A DNA stretch of 64,000 bases. Origin: G965276675 sp965276675 (lineage in GTDB: Bacteria; Acidobacteriota; Terriglobia; Terriglobales; Acidobacteriaceae). The stretch is from NCBI GenBank assembly GCA_965276675.1, contig OZ255624.1, forward strand, positions 3,348,001-3,412,000, given 5' to 3'. The position numbers and the translations under genes are program-made. The notes beneath the pieces were generated by a model. It saw nothing but the letters and a program-made list of their open reading frames with translations, did no database searches and was not told where the DNA came from. Positions 1-9,059 of the stretch are shown piece by piece; positions within the stretch are counted from its first letter, which is position 1; each line of letters opens with the position of its first letter.

Positions 1-963
1 CCGGAGCAGGTGCAGGGGCGATGCTGCTCGATCGACGATGTCTACGATGCACGGCGGGTCGCCGAGGGGCTGGGCATTCCCTACTACCTGGTTAACCATC
101 AGGAGCGCTTTGAGCGCGAGGTGGTCAAGCCGTTTGTGAGTGAATATCTCGCCGGGCGCACGCCCATTCCGTGCAGCCTTTGCAATAACCACCTGAAGTT
201 TGACCAGCTGCTACTGACCGCGCGACAGATCGGCGCGGACCTGATTGCAACCGGGCACTACGCCCGCAACGAGTATGACCCGGAGCGCGGCCGTTGGCTG
301 CTGAAGCGGCCCGCGGACCGCAGTAAGGACCAGACCTACTTCCTCTTCGGACTGACGCAGGATCAGCTGGCGCACACTCTCTTCCCCCTGGGCAACTTCA
401 CCAAGCCGGAGGTGCGGGAGCAAGCTCGCGAGCACGGGCTGGCGCTTGCCGACAAGCCGGACTCGCAGGAGATCTGTTTTATCCCGGGCGGCGACTACAA
501 GCAGTTCATCGACGCCTATTTGGATGAGCAGGGTGAGGCCATGCCGGATACGGCTGGTGAGCTGGTGACCGTCTCGGGCGAGGTAAGCGGGCGGCACACC
601 GGCATCCATAACTTCACTGTCGGTCAACGGAAGGGGCTGGGGTTGGCGTCGCCGACGCCGCTCTACGTGATCGGGATCGACGCGAGTACAAAGCGGGTGA
701 CCGTGGGCAGTGAGCCGGAGTTGATGATCACTGAGTTAAGAGCGCGACAGCTGAACTGGATCGCAGTCGAGGAGTTGACCGCTCCCATGCGCGTGCAGGC
801 GAAGATTCGCCATCGCCATGAGCCAGCGTGGGCGACCATAGCGCCGAGCGATCCGGATGAGGTAGTGGCGATCTTTGATGAGCCAGTCCGCGCGGTAACG
901 CCTGGGCAGGCTGCTGTCTTTTACCAAGATGATCTGGTGGTCGGAGGCGGATGGATCGCGTGA
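1..963 (+). CDS. mnmA: tRNA 2-thiouridine(34) synthase MnmA, 5' end missing
   Basis: The enzyme thiolates U34 of the tRNAs for Lys, Glu and Gln, using ATP and a sulfur relay. The frame is open from the first base, so the ATP-binding N-terminus lies outside the window. Visible family features are the CSLCNNHLKF segment (nt about 175-205) holding the catalytic Cys of the MnmA family, an ATGHYAR motif, the SKDQTYFLF segment, and DSQEICFI with the second catalytic Cys. The C-terminal beta-barrel domain follows and ends in a normal GG.W tail. The stop is at 961-963. It converges on the DUF948-like gene with 25 nt between them. Identity is secure; only the length is incomplete. Confidence 0.95.
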   Translation, partial: PEQVQGRCCSIDDVYDARRVAEGLGIPYYLVNHQERFEREVVKPFVSEYLAGRTPIPCSLCNNHLKFDQLLLTARQIGADLIATGHYARNEYDPERGRWLLKRPADRSKDQTYFLFGLTQDQLAHTLFPLGNFTKPEVREQAREHGLALADKPDSQEICFIPGGDYKQFIDAYLDEQGEAMPDTAGELVTVSGEVSGRHTGIHNFTVGQRKGLGLASPTPLYVIGIDASTKRVTVGSEPELMITELRARQLNWIAVEELTAPMRVQAKIRHRHEPAWATIAPSDPDEVVAIFDEPVRAVTPGQAAVFYQDDLVVGGGWIA

Positions 964-988
964 ATTCATCCGTCTCGAGTTGTAACGC

Positions 989-1477
989 TTACTCGCGCTC
1001 TGTCTGCCGCAGCTTCTCCACACCCACTTTTATGCCGTAGATGATGCTGCTGATCTGCCGGATTGGCAGAGACAACCCATGCTGCACCGCCGAGGTGGCG
1101 TTACCGATGCCATCCAGGGTGTCGGTAACTATGTCGTCAACGCGAGCAGCTTGGTGATGGGTGCGCGACATCACCTCGTTGACCGTGTGGCCAACCTTTT
1201 TAGCTTCGTCGCGAACGGTATGGCTTACGTCCACTGCATTGGTTGAGATTGTCTTCACCTTAGGAGTGAGGTCCTCGACGATTCCTCGTACGTTAGCGAC
1301 AATTGGCGTAATCTGCGGCTCCAGATCTTTGTGGTAGTGATCTAGAAGCTCGTGAACCTTCCGTCGCGTTTTGAACGCCGCCACTGCCAGCGCCAAGACT
1401 ACGCCAACCTGAATAAGAACACTGATGCCGATCACAATGGTGAGGGCCAGTAAAACACCTGTCAGAGCGTCGTGCAT
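989..1477 (-). CDS. DUF948-like membrane-anchored helical protein
   Basis: 162 residues. Residues about 7-35 form one long hydrophobic N-terminal helix, followed by a basic KTRRK stop and then an almost entirely helical, charged region with regular Val/Ile/Thr spacing (PKVKTISTNAVDVSHTVRD). This layout is typical of DUF948-type proteins: one membrane anchor and a soluble coiled coil. The ATG at 1477 has an AAGGG about 11 nt upstream. It lies 63 nt downstream of the YtxH gene on the same strand, a pairing common in such envelope/stress proteins. No catalytic motif is visible and the molecular role is unknown. Confidence 0.75.
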   Translation of the reverse strand: MHDALTGVLLALTIVIGISVLIQVGVVLALAVAAFKTRRKVHELLDHYHKDLEPQITPIVANVRGIVEDLTPKVKTISTNAVDVSHTVRDEAKKVGHTVNEVMSRTHHQAARVDDIVTDTLDGIGNATSAVQHGLSLPIRQISSIIYGIKVGVEKLRQTERE

Positions 1478-1540
1478 GCGAGCAAAACCCTTCGGATTGG
1501 CGTAGCTGTTAGAGGTGGAGGTGGTGCTGTGCCGTGCACC

Positions 1541-1927
1541 TTAGCTATGGGTCGGCTCAGACGAACTCGTGGAACGGTAGGCCTGCTTGCCAGCATCCAC
1601 TGCCTGAGCAACCTTATCGGTCTGCTCGTTCACGACTTGGCGGCCCCGGTCCACATACTGGTCCCACTGCGAGCGGCCCTTGTCTACGTAGTCCTTGCCT
1701 TTGTCGACATACTCGCTCAGCTGCTCTTTGCTGGTGTCCACAATGCCGCTCACCTTATCTGCCGCTTCGCGCGAGCGCTGCCGGACATATTCAGACCCTT
1801 CGCGCGCACTCGAGGCTAAATCATCCCGTGTCTCGCGGCCGGTTTTGGGGGCGTAAAGCACGCCAAGAACCGCACCTGCACCGAGCCCCAGCAAAAACCA
1901 ACTAAACCCACCCTTATCGGAAGCCAT
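1541..1927 (-). CDS. YtxH domain-containing small membrane protein
   Basis: 128 residues from the chosen start. A longer frame reaches 1969, but the ATG at 1927 (MASDKGGF) has AAGGAG 7 nt upstream and is preferred. The N-terminus carries the YtxH signature: a glycine-rich hydrophobic helix (FLLGLGAGAVLGVLYAPKTG) followed by Thr-Gly-Arg-Glu. Then come charged repeats spaced about 7-11 residues apart (YVDKGKDYVDKGRSQWDQYVDRG), which suggest an amphipathic helix or coiled coil. YtxH proteins are general-stress envelope proteins of unknown mechanism. It probably forms an operon with the DUF948-like gene downstream. Confidence 0.85.
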   Translation of the reverse strand: MASDKGGFSWFLLGLGAGAVLGVLYAPKTGRETRDDLASSAREGSEYVRQRSREAADKVSGIVDTSKEQLSEYVDKGKDYVDKGRSQWDQYVDRGRQVVNEQTDKVAQAVDAGKQAYRSTSSSEPTHS

Positions 1928-2288
1928 ATCATTCTCCTTAGCAGTGATCGCCTTTATACAGGAATCCAATACCGTACAGCCTTCCCGGGCTAACCTGCGT
2001 CTGTGTCACTAGATGCCCGTTCCGCCGGCAACGCTGCCAATGCTATGCAGATAAGCACCAGAAAAGGACGGTAAGTATCAGACACATCGTAGTTTGGCTT
2101 CGTCTTTATAACACGGGCGATCTCTGGGCGTCCCAGAATGGGCCATCCGCAACTTCAAGGAATGTATCCGGGTTAACGCATTGGGGTTTGGGGTTAAAGG
2201 TATCGGGGTACCAGGTCGCAGCGAACCAGCCAGCTATTCAGTACATGTCCGCAGATCCGGACACAAGTCCGCAGTTTAAGGAGTATCC
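1928..2288. other. Divergent intergenic region between ytxH and the BON lipoprotein
   Basis: About 360 nt with no convincing gene. It should hold the promoters of both divergent transcripts. It contains GGTTAA twice (near 2170 and 2194) and GTCCGCAG twice (near 2249 and 2268). The second pair sits just upstream of the AAGGAG ribosome binding site of the BON lipoprotein and could be a regulator half-site pair. I could not assign -35/-10 boxes with confidence. Confidence 0.4.
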
Positions 2289-3425
2289 ATGCACATACGT
2301 CATCTTCAGATCCGTTCTCTCGAGGTGGTTCTGGCGAGCGGGCTGCTGCTCATCGGGGCTGGTTGCACCCACCAGCAGGCGAGTACTGAGCCCACTTCGA
2401 CTCCGATACAGAACCAGCCGATGCCGCGCAACGACCAGCAGATTGCGAGCGACATCCAAAGCAGAATAGGTGGTGAATCGGCGCTCAACGGCCAAGGTAT
2501 TCAGGTGAGCGTAACGAATGGCACCGCCACGCTGAATGGCACGGTGGACAATGATGCGTCCCGGGCGCTGGCCAGCAATGACGCGGGCGCGATCGATGGA
2601 GTGAAGACCGTGCTGAACAACCTGAGCGTCTCCCCGCCGAAGCCAGCCCGGGTAGCCTCCGCTCCGCCAGCGACAGCCTCCCCTAAACGCAATACGGAAC
2701 GCCGCACTCGCGAGGTGCGTGGGGATCAGACTGCTCAGAGCAACAATCCACCGGCAGTGCAATCTCCCGCAGCACCGGAATACCAGAATCCTGTGCGCGG
2801 AGTGCAGACGGCAACACCCCCGCCTCCGCCAGCCCCGCCCGCCAAAAAGACGGTTACGATCGCGACGGGAACGACAATCCCGGTGCGGTTAACCGACGCT
2901 CTGGACAGCGCCACTGCACAGACCGGACAGACCTTCCGCGGTACACTGGCGTCCGACATACTCTCTGAAGGGATGGTAGCGATTCCGCGCGGAACGGTCG
3001 TCTCCGGGCGAGTCATCGACGCTAAGGACGCGACCCACTTTTCCGGAAGCGCCGCGCTCTCGATCGAGCTCACCTCGCTCAGCCTCACCAACGGACGGCA
3101 AGTACCCGTGGTCACGACCGCCTACGCGCAGCAGGGCAAAGGCCGTGGCAAGAACACGGCCGTGAAGGCTGGTGGTGGCGCAGCTCTTGGCGCAATCATT
3201 GGCGCTCTGGCGGGCGGGGGCAAGGGGGCGGCGATTGGGGCAGCCTCCGGGGGCGGCATCGGTGCTGGCGTGAACGCGGTAACGCGCGGGCAGCAGATAA
3301 AGCTGCCGGCGGAGTCCCTAATCAACTTCACACTGCAGTCGCCGGTGAATGTCACTAGCGGGCAGACGGCGCCTGCGGCTCGGACCTATACCGACTCGGA
3401 GTCGCCGCAGTTGCAACCACGGTAA
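2289..3425 (+). CDS. BON-domain, glycine-zipper envelope lipoprotein
   Basis: 378 residues with AAGGAG 5 nt before the ATG. Residues 1-25 are a signal peptide ending in IGAG-Cys26, an imperfect lipobox. Residues about 48-114 form a BON domain (DIQSRIG...[14 protein letters not shown]...VKTVLNNL), a fold linked to envelope or phospholipid contacts. A Pro/Ala-rich linker follows (about 115-185). A C-terminal beta domain ([20 protein letters not shown] ... [11 protein letters not shown]) resembles the VirB10/TrbI-type barrel motif, and a Gly/Ala zipper ([20 protein letters not shown]) is inserted in it. Likely periplasmic or outer-membrane associated. The VirB10 likeness is inference from pattern only. 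Confidence 0.75.
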   Translation: MHIRHLQIRSLEVVLASGLLLIGAGCTHQQASTEPTSTPIQNQPMPRNDQQIASDIQSRIGGESALNGQGIQVSVTNGTATLNGTVDNDASRALASNDAGAIDGVKTVLNNLSVSPPKPARVASAPPATASPKRNTERRTREVRGDQTAQSNNPPAVQSPAAPEYQNPVRGVQTATPPPPPAPPAKKTVTIATGTTIPVRLTDALDSATAQTGQTFRGTLASDILSEGMVAIPRGTVVSGRVIDAKDATHFSGSAALSIELTSLSLTNGRQVPVVTTAYAQQGKGRGKNTAVKAGGGAALGAIIGALAGGGKGAAIGAASGGGIGAGVNAVTRGQQIKLPAESLINFTLQSPVNVTSGQTAPAARTYTDSESPQLQPR

Positions 3426-3544
3426 AGCGGTTCCGGAGAGGGTGGCTTGGTCAGAGCTGCCCCTCCGGTTTCGTGAATGCCGGTACTGTTGGCAGTTTTG
3501 AAGCGCAGGCCACTCAATAGGACCTGCGCCATTCATGTTGGCCT

Positions 3545-6500
3545 TTACTGGACGGTGACGGTTACGCTGGTGGCTGAGGTATTAGCCCCGTTGGCTGCGC
3601 TGATATTCACCGTATAGCTCCCGGCCGTGGTCCCAGGTGTTTTGGGTGGCTTGGGAGTGCTGCTTCCACCACCACAGCCGAGTGCGCCGAGCGCTGCAAT
3701 CAACAGAAACACGCCCAGCATTCCTTGCCAACGACGACGTTTTGCGGGCAGTCCGAAGAGGAAGACACAGGCCAGTGTTGCTCCCCCGGCCAGGTACCAG
3801 CGGCCTTCGTTTCGCGCAAGCGGATGTGCGACGGCTCCACTTGCTGCCGTGGTAGTGACCGTGAGCGCGGAGCTCGCGGGACCACTGCCGATTGTGACAG
3901 AGGTAGGAGAGAGGCTACAACTCGGAGCGTTTTGCGCTCCGGCCGGTCCGGTAACGCTGCACGTCAGTGCGACCACTCCCGTGAAGCCGTTGAGTGGCGT
4001 AATCGAAACAGCCGTGGTGGCAGATTGTCCTGGAGCGGCGATGGTGAGGGCTGGTGTAGTTGCGGCGACGGTATAACTGGCGCCTACCTGACCGGTTGAC
4101 CCATTGTAGTTGCCATCGCCACTGTAAGTGAGCGCAACAGCAACGGAGCCTGCCGGAATGGTAACTGTTGCTGTCCCCTCACTTCCGCCAGTCTTGGGAT
4201 CCGTGGTGGCCGTTACGGGAACGGGAGTCCCCACGGTCTGACCGTTGCTGGTCACAGTGATGGTTCCGGAAGGCGCAGTCGCCCCAGTTGGGGGGACGCC
4301 CGGAACGACAACGACTGTATAACCCGTTCCCGTGGTGGATGCTGCAGCCGTCAAGGTGGTGTTCGCCTTGGCGACGGTGAACGCAACCGGACCGGCTTTC
4401 GAGGCGCTGAAGCTGGGATCGCCGGAGTAGCTGGCCGTAATACTATGCTGGCCGACCGCGAAGTAGCCCGGTGCTGAAGGAAGGTATTCTGCCTGGCTAT
4501 TGCGGTTCACGTTGGTGGTAACGGCCGGAGCGCTGCCATCTTGAAAGACAACGGTACCGGTGGCGATGCCGTTCACCTGATTGGTAGGCGCCGTTGCGCT
4601 CAGGATGGTGGCGTCAGCCGAGATCAAGGTGCCGTAGGGCAGGGCCGTCGTAATGCTGACAGGATTGCCGTTGGCATCGGGCGTGAGGGCATTGAGGGTG
4701 AGGGTGCTATTCTCCGGCGTAACGGTCAGGGTCTGCGGCGCGGATTGACTGGGACCATAGGTGCCACCGCCGGAGTAGCGCGCGTAGAGCTGGTAGGTAC
4801 CACCCGGGAGACCCGTCGTCGTCGCCGTAACTGTGCCGTTCACCACCGAAGCGGCGCCCTGGCCGATATTGACGGGATTGCTGTTGTTGGTGAGGAAGGC
4901 AACGCTGCCGTCCTGAACGGCAGCACCTGTGGTGGAGCTTACATTGCTGGTAAGCGAGACCTTTGTCCCGTGCGGAAAGCTGGTCGGCGAGATCGCGAGA
5001 GTGGTTGTCGAGCCCTGGAAGGTGATGCTGTTCCAGTTCGTGACCAGCGCATTCGCGTCCACGCTACCCAAGCCGGTCGCCAGATCGTATCCAGTCGTAG
5101 CGGCGTAGTTTTGTAGCGAGAAGAAGCCATCACCGTTGGTGTCCTGCGAGCAATTGTTTGATCCCTGCGTGCAGGGTTCGTTGTTGCTGCCCACCGTCAC
5201 ATCGTGGAAGACCGACGAGTGCTGCGCAGCCAAGGGATAGAGCACGTAGTTTGCCTGGCCCTGCCGCCCGTACTTCTGGACGATAAGCGCCATGACTCCC
5301 GCCATCGCCGGAGTCGCGGCGGAGGTGCCACCCACACCACTGATCTGCGGAGCGTTCTGGGCGGTCTGCACGGTGCAGTCCAACGCTTGCGCGCAAATGG
5401 GGTAGTAGCTGTAATTAAGACCATCGGCGGCAAAGAGCGAAATATCCGGGATGGCCCGGCCCCCGCCAATAGGGACGCCAGCCCCCACCTGCCAAGCGGG
5501 TTGCGGCACTCCGCCCGTACAGGTGATATTGCCGGCCGCATCTTGCGTGGATGTTGCACAGTTACTCACCCCGCCCCCGCTGCCAGTGATGGTGGGGAAT
5601 TTTGGATTGTAGCCGCCGACATTGTCGCCGAACTGACTGTCGTCCCAGGGCTGTTCGGGTATCCGGCTCTGCAATGAACCGAGGCTTGGATCGTTGTTCT
5701 GCGCCCAAAAGCCGTCTACCTGGTTCGCAATGGTCTGCGCGTTCCCACTATTCCAGCTGCTGTAATAGAAGTCGGTACCGCCCACCGCCACGTTGTACGG
5801 GGTGGAGGCATAGCCACTGACCTGGAGGCCGTCCTTCGCGACCGTAACCGTGTTGGGGTCATCACAGCCCGCGGACCCGCTGTCTCCGGAGGCGACGAGA
5901 ACCGTTTGGCCCTGTGCTGCGGCCTGCTGCCATATCGAAGAGATCAGCGCGTTTCCGGAGCTGCCGAGAAAGGCTTCGCAAAGCCCGAAGCTGACGCTGA
6001 TGATGGGAACGGAGTTCTCATCGACGGCGCGCAACGATGCGAGAGTGATACCGTCTTGAAGTGCGGTACCTCCCCCCACATAGAGTTTGATGGCGGCTCC
6101 GGGCGCCGTGGCTCCGGCCCATTCGACGTCCAGGTAAGCCTCGACTGCATCCCCATTTATGCCAGGATCGTTGCCGTCCAAGACTATCTGAGGTGCGCTC
6201 GCCGGTAGCTGAAACAGAGAGCGAAAGGCCGCCACGAGGTCGAGATTGATATTCGAGTTGTTGACTATACCGATCGTCTGGCCCTGGCCAGTGATGCCGG
6301 AGTTTAAGAGCGGCTTGGTGTTGTACTGAACGGAAAAGTCTTCAGGCGCCAGCGGAAAGGTGGTGCCGCCCATCTCCGGGTAGGTCCACTGCGGGACGGC
6401 GGTATGAGTCTTGAGATTGTAGGTAGCCTGCCCCAGGACATGGCTGAGCGGACGGGCGCGGAAGTCGTTCAGCGACGAGATGCCAGCGACCACTGGGGCG

Positions 6501-7084
6501 AGGGCTGCGGGGATCTGCGGGTCGCTCGCATTCGCCATGTGCACCACGCCGGCAACGCTGTACTGATGGATGGCCGCGCGGAAGGCGCTCTGGATCTGCC
6601 CCGTGGTGCCGGAGAACTCGATCGCCGTCTTGCCGCCGGAGACCCCAGCGACGGCAAAGCCTTGGGATTGCAGCCACGCGACCACGGCCTGAACATCGGA
6701 GTCAGCCGGCCCAAATTGGGCTCCGAACTGCGCCGGGGTGAGCCACTTGTGAAAGTTCGGAGAACCGGGCGTGTGTGCATCGCTGAGGAACTGCTCGAGA
6801 GCGGCTTCCTGTTCCGCAGGCCGTTTGAGGACAAGCAGCAGTCGCTGGGCCGGTGTAGCCGGGGGCAAAACGCCGCGGTCCAGCGCCTTTGCGCCCAGAG
6901 GGTAAGTGTTGCCCTTCAACGTGACGTAGGACGAGCTATCTACCCGCTGCGTAATTTGCGGGACGGCTCCTGAGTGCGGAGCGGTTTCTGCGGCAAAAGC
7001 GGCCGTGGCGCTTCCCAATATCGAGAGGAGCGGCAGAGAGAGCGAGGCGAGCGAGCGGGCGAGGCGATTCCAGCGGTGAGACAT
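3545..7084 (-). CDS. Secreted pro-kumamolisin (S53/sedolisin) protease with Ig-like repeats
   Basis: 1179 residues from the ATG at 7084. An ATG 6 nt upstream is too close to the GAAGG ribosome binding site. Order: signal peptide (1 to about 32), pro-kumamolisin propeptide (about 50-200), S53 catalytic domain (about 225-690), Ig-like/Big repeats (about 700-1090), and a C-terminal TM-loop-TM module. The Ser-Glu-Asp residues are visible: Glu315 and Asp319 (EAYLD), Asp401 (ASGDSG) and Ser588 (GGTSAATP). The C-terminal calcium-site region (TTGYDLATGLGSVDAN) is intact. It should be an acid-active secreted endopeptidase. The tail ends helix-Gly-Cys137x-Gly-Gly (Cys1137) plus 42 residues and is shared with the SBBP protein at 38221-41607. 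Confidence 0.93.
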   Translation of the reverse strand: MSHRWNRLARSLASLSLPLLSILGSATAAFAAETAPHSGAVPQITQRVDSSSYVTLKGNTYPLGAKALDRGVLPPATPAQRLLLVLKRPAEQEAALEQFLSDAHTPGSPNFHKWLTPAQFGAQFGPADSDVQAVVAWLQSQGFAVAGVSGGKTAIEFSGTTGQIQSAFRAAIHQYSVAGVVHMANASDPQIPAALAPVVAGISSLNDFRARPLSHVLGQATYNLKTHTAVPQWTYPEMGGTTFPLAPEDFSVQYNTKPLLNSGITGQGQTIGIVNNSNINLDLVAAFRSLFQLPASAPQIVLDGNDPGINGDAVEAYLDVEWAGATAPGAAIKLYVGGGTALQDGITLASLRAVDENSVPIISVSFGLCEAFLGSSGNALISSIWQQAAAQGQTVLVASGDSGSAGCDDPNTVTVAKDGLQVSGYASTPYNVAVGGTDFYYSSWNSGNAQTIANQVDGFWAQNNDPSLGSLQSRIPEQPWDDSQFGDNVGGYNPKFPTITGSGGGVSNCATSTQDAAGNITCTGGVPQPAWQVGAGVPIGGGRAIPDISLFAADGLNYSYYPICAQALDCTVQTAQNAPQISGVGGTSAATPAMAGVMALIVQKYGRQGQANYVLYPLAAQHSSVFHDVTVGSNNEPCTQGSNNCSQDTNGDGFFSLQNYAATTGYDLATGLGSVDANALVTNWNSITFQGSTTTLAISPTSFPHGTKVSLTSNVSSTTGAAVQDGSVAFLTNNSNPVNIGQGAASVVNGTVTATTTGLPGGTYQLYARYSGGGTYGPSQSAPQTLTVTPENSTLTLNALTPDANGNPVSITTALPYGTLISADATILSATAPTNQVNGIATGTVVFQDGSAPAVTTNVNRNSQAEYLPSAPGYFAVGQHSITASYSGDPSFSASKAGPVAFTVAKANTTLTAAASTTGTGYTVVVVPGVPPTGATAPSGTITVTSNGQTVGTPVPVTATTDPKTGGSEGTATVTIPAGSVAVALTYSGDGNYNGSTGQVGASYTVAATTPALTIAAPGQSATTAVSITPLNGFTGVVALTCSVTGPAGAQNAPSCSLSPTSVTIGSGPASSALTVTTTAASGAVAHPLARNEGRWYLAGGATLACVFLFGLPAKRRRWQGMLGVFLLIAALGALGCGGGSSTPKPPKTPGTTAGSYTVNISAANGANTSATSVTVTVQ

Positions 7085-7394
7085 AGCCATCCTTCAGCAG
7101 TAGAGCTTCTGTGCAAACACTCCGGTCCGTAACGATCATGGGCCGGTCATAGTAAGAGCGCGCCACCGCGATCTTCTTCGTACCCTACGCAGGAGGGTGC
7201 CGGAGACGGAGTCTCGTTGCCAAGCAAAAAATAGCGCGTGTTGTTGATTATGCCAAGGCGAGAACCCGCAGGGAGGAAAGAAGTTGTGGCGATGCTTACT
7301 TTGGTGTTCCGCACCGTTTGACTTCACCCGCCAGCACAGTTAGTTTCGGATTCGAGTCCTCCCGGCGCTGCGATCAGGCAGGGGAGCTGCTGAG
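7085..7394. other. Divergent intergenic region, S53 protease / M16 peptidase
   Basis: About 310 nt without a supported gene. It must carry promoters in both directions. It includes an A/T-richer stretch near 7225-7255 flanked by GC-rich DNA, a plausible promoter core. No repeat, tRNA or strong hairpin is evident. Confidence 0.35.
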
Positions 7395-9059
7395 GTGCCA
7401 TTGCCCATACTCGTCCGTTCCCTCCGGAGCCGATCCCGGAGTAGATTTCCGAATCGAAGTTTTATCCTGGCGCTTGCGTCTGTCGCATGTGTGTGGCCTG
7501 CTATCTGGGCGCAGAGATCTTCGACGCAGGTCGCTGCGGCCCCAGTAGCTGCAACCCAGGATATAGCGACCGAGGAGCTGCAGCAGTTCGAGAAGCGGGT
7601 AACCGTCAAGGTGCTGCCCAACGGCCTCACCGTGCTGCTCTGCGAACGTCCCGAGGCTCCGGTCTTTTCCTACTTCACCATGGTGGACGCCGGGGATGTG
7701 GACGATCCGGGTGGCCAGTCCGGCCTGGCGCATATGTTTGAGCACCTGGCCTTCAAAGGAACCGAGGAGATCGGCACCACGAACTGGCCGGGAGAGAAGC
7801 TGGCGCTGGCCAAGGTAGAGCAGAGTTACGCTGCGTATGACACCGAGTTCCGCAAGCGCGTAGGGCAGGATCCGGGGAAGCTGAAGCAACTGAGCGCGGA
7901 CTTCGATGCTGCGCGGGCCGAGGCACAGAAGTATGTGATTCCGAACCAGTTCACGCAGATCGCCGAAGAGAATGGCGCCGTCGGCATCAACGCGCAGACA
8001 GGCCTGGATGCCACGGAGTATTTCTGGAGCATGCCGGCGAACAGGTTCGGGCTTTGGGCGTATCTGGAAAGCGACCGCATCGGCCATCCCGTGCCGCGGG
8101 AGTTTTATAAGGAGCGTGACGTGGTGCAGGAAGAGCGCCGCATGCGCGTCGACTCCGATCCGATCGGCCGGGCGCTGGAGCAATTCGTCGCCACCGCCTA
8201 CGTAGCGCACCCCTATCAGCGGCCGAACGTCGGGTGGGAGTCAGAGATTAGCCAGTTGAGCGCAACCGAGGCCGCAGTCTTCCACAAAGTGAACTACACG
8301 CCAGCGAATATTGTGATTGCGGTGGCTGGAGACCTGAAATCTGGCGAGACTTTGCCGATACTCGAGAAGTACTTCGGCGCTATTCCAGCTGGGCCGAAGC
8401 CGGAGCCGCTCGCCACCGTGGAACCACCGCAGACCGCCGAGAAGTCCGTGATCATCCACGACCTCTCGCAGCCTTTTTATATCGAGGGCTACCATCGGCC
8501 GAGCTATCTCGATCCGGATGATCAGGTTTACAACGCGATCAGCGATATTCTTTCCAACGGCCGGGTCTCGCGACTCTATCGCTCCCTGGTCCGCGACCAG
8601 CAGATTGCGGCGGAGTCCCAGGGGTTCAGCGGCTATCCTGGAGACAAGTACCCAGGCTTGTTTGCATTCTATGCGGTGCCCTTGCCCGGCCATACGCCGG
8701 AGCAGATGCGCTTGGCCATTCATAAGGAGATCGACCGTCTGAAGACACAGGACGTGACCGACGACGAGCTGGCGATGTTCAAGACACGTGCCCGGGCGGA
8801 CCTGCTGCGGTCGCTCGGCGATAACCAGGGATTGGCCGCGCAATTAGCTACCTATCAGACACGCTATGGGGACTGGCGGGAGCTCTTCCTGCAACTCAAA
8901 AAAATTGACGCTGTGTCCAAGGCCGACATTCGGCGCGTCTCGGCCAAGGTCTTTGTTGCGAGCAATCGAACGTATGCCAGCATCGAGACGGTTGCACCGC
9001 CGCCGGGGGCACCAGCCTCCAGCCCACATGCTGGCGCACCAGCCGGGGGTGGGCAGTGA
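7395..9059 (+). CDS. M16 family zinc peptidase (pitrilysin/insulinase type), active form
   Basis: 554 residues, starting with GTG at 7395; GGGGAG lies 8 nt upstream and no nearby ATG fits. A signal peptide-like segment (about 20-40) indicates export to the periplasm. The inverted zinc motif HxxEH is present as His113-Met-Phe-Glu116-His117, with the downstream ERDVVQEERRMRVD region that normally supplies the third ligand. Two M16 halves are recognisable (about 60-290 and 300-530). The last four bases overlap the next gene (GTGA), so the two M16 proteins are probably made together as a heterodimer. Confidence 0.92.
   Translation: MPLPILVRSLRSRSRSRFPNRSFILALASVACVWPAIWAQRSSTQVAAAPVAATQDIATEELQQFEKRVTVKVLPNGLTVLLCERPEAPVFSYFTMVDAGDVDDPGGQSGLAHMFEHLAFKGTEEIGTTNWPGEKLALAKVEQSYAAYDTEFRKRVGQDPGKLKQLSADFDAARAEAQKYVIPNQFTQIAEENGAVGINAQTGLDATEYFWSMPANRFGLWAYLESDRIGHPVPREFYKERDVVQEERRMRVDSDPIGRALEQFVATAYVAHPYQRPNVGWESEISQLSATEAAVFHKVNYTPANIVIAVAGDLKSGETLPILEKYFGAIPAGPKPEPLATVEPPQTAEKSVIIHDLSQPFYIEGYHRPSYLDPDDQVYNAISDILSNGRVSRLYRSLVRDQQIAAESQGFSGYPGDKYPGLFAFYAVPLPGHTPEQMRLAIHKEIDRLKTQDVTDDELAMFKTRARADLLRSLGDNQGLAAQLATYQTRYGDWRELFLQLKKIDAVSKADIRRVSAKVFVASNRTYASIETVAPPPGAPASSPHAGAPAGGGQ

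Noticed and set aside
2188..2469. 93-codon plus-strand frame
   Set aside because: Overlaps the BON lipoprotein start, which has its own strong ribosome site and signal peptide.
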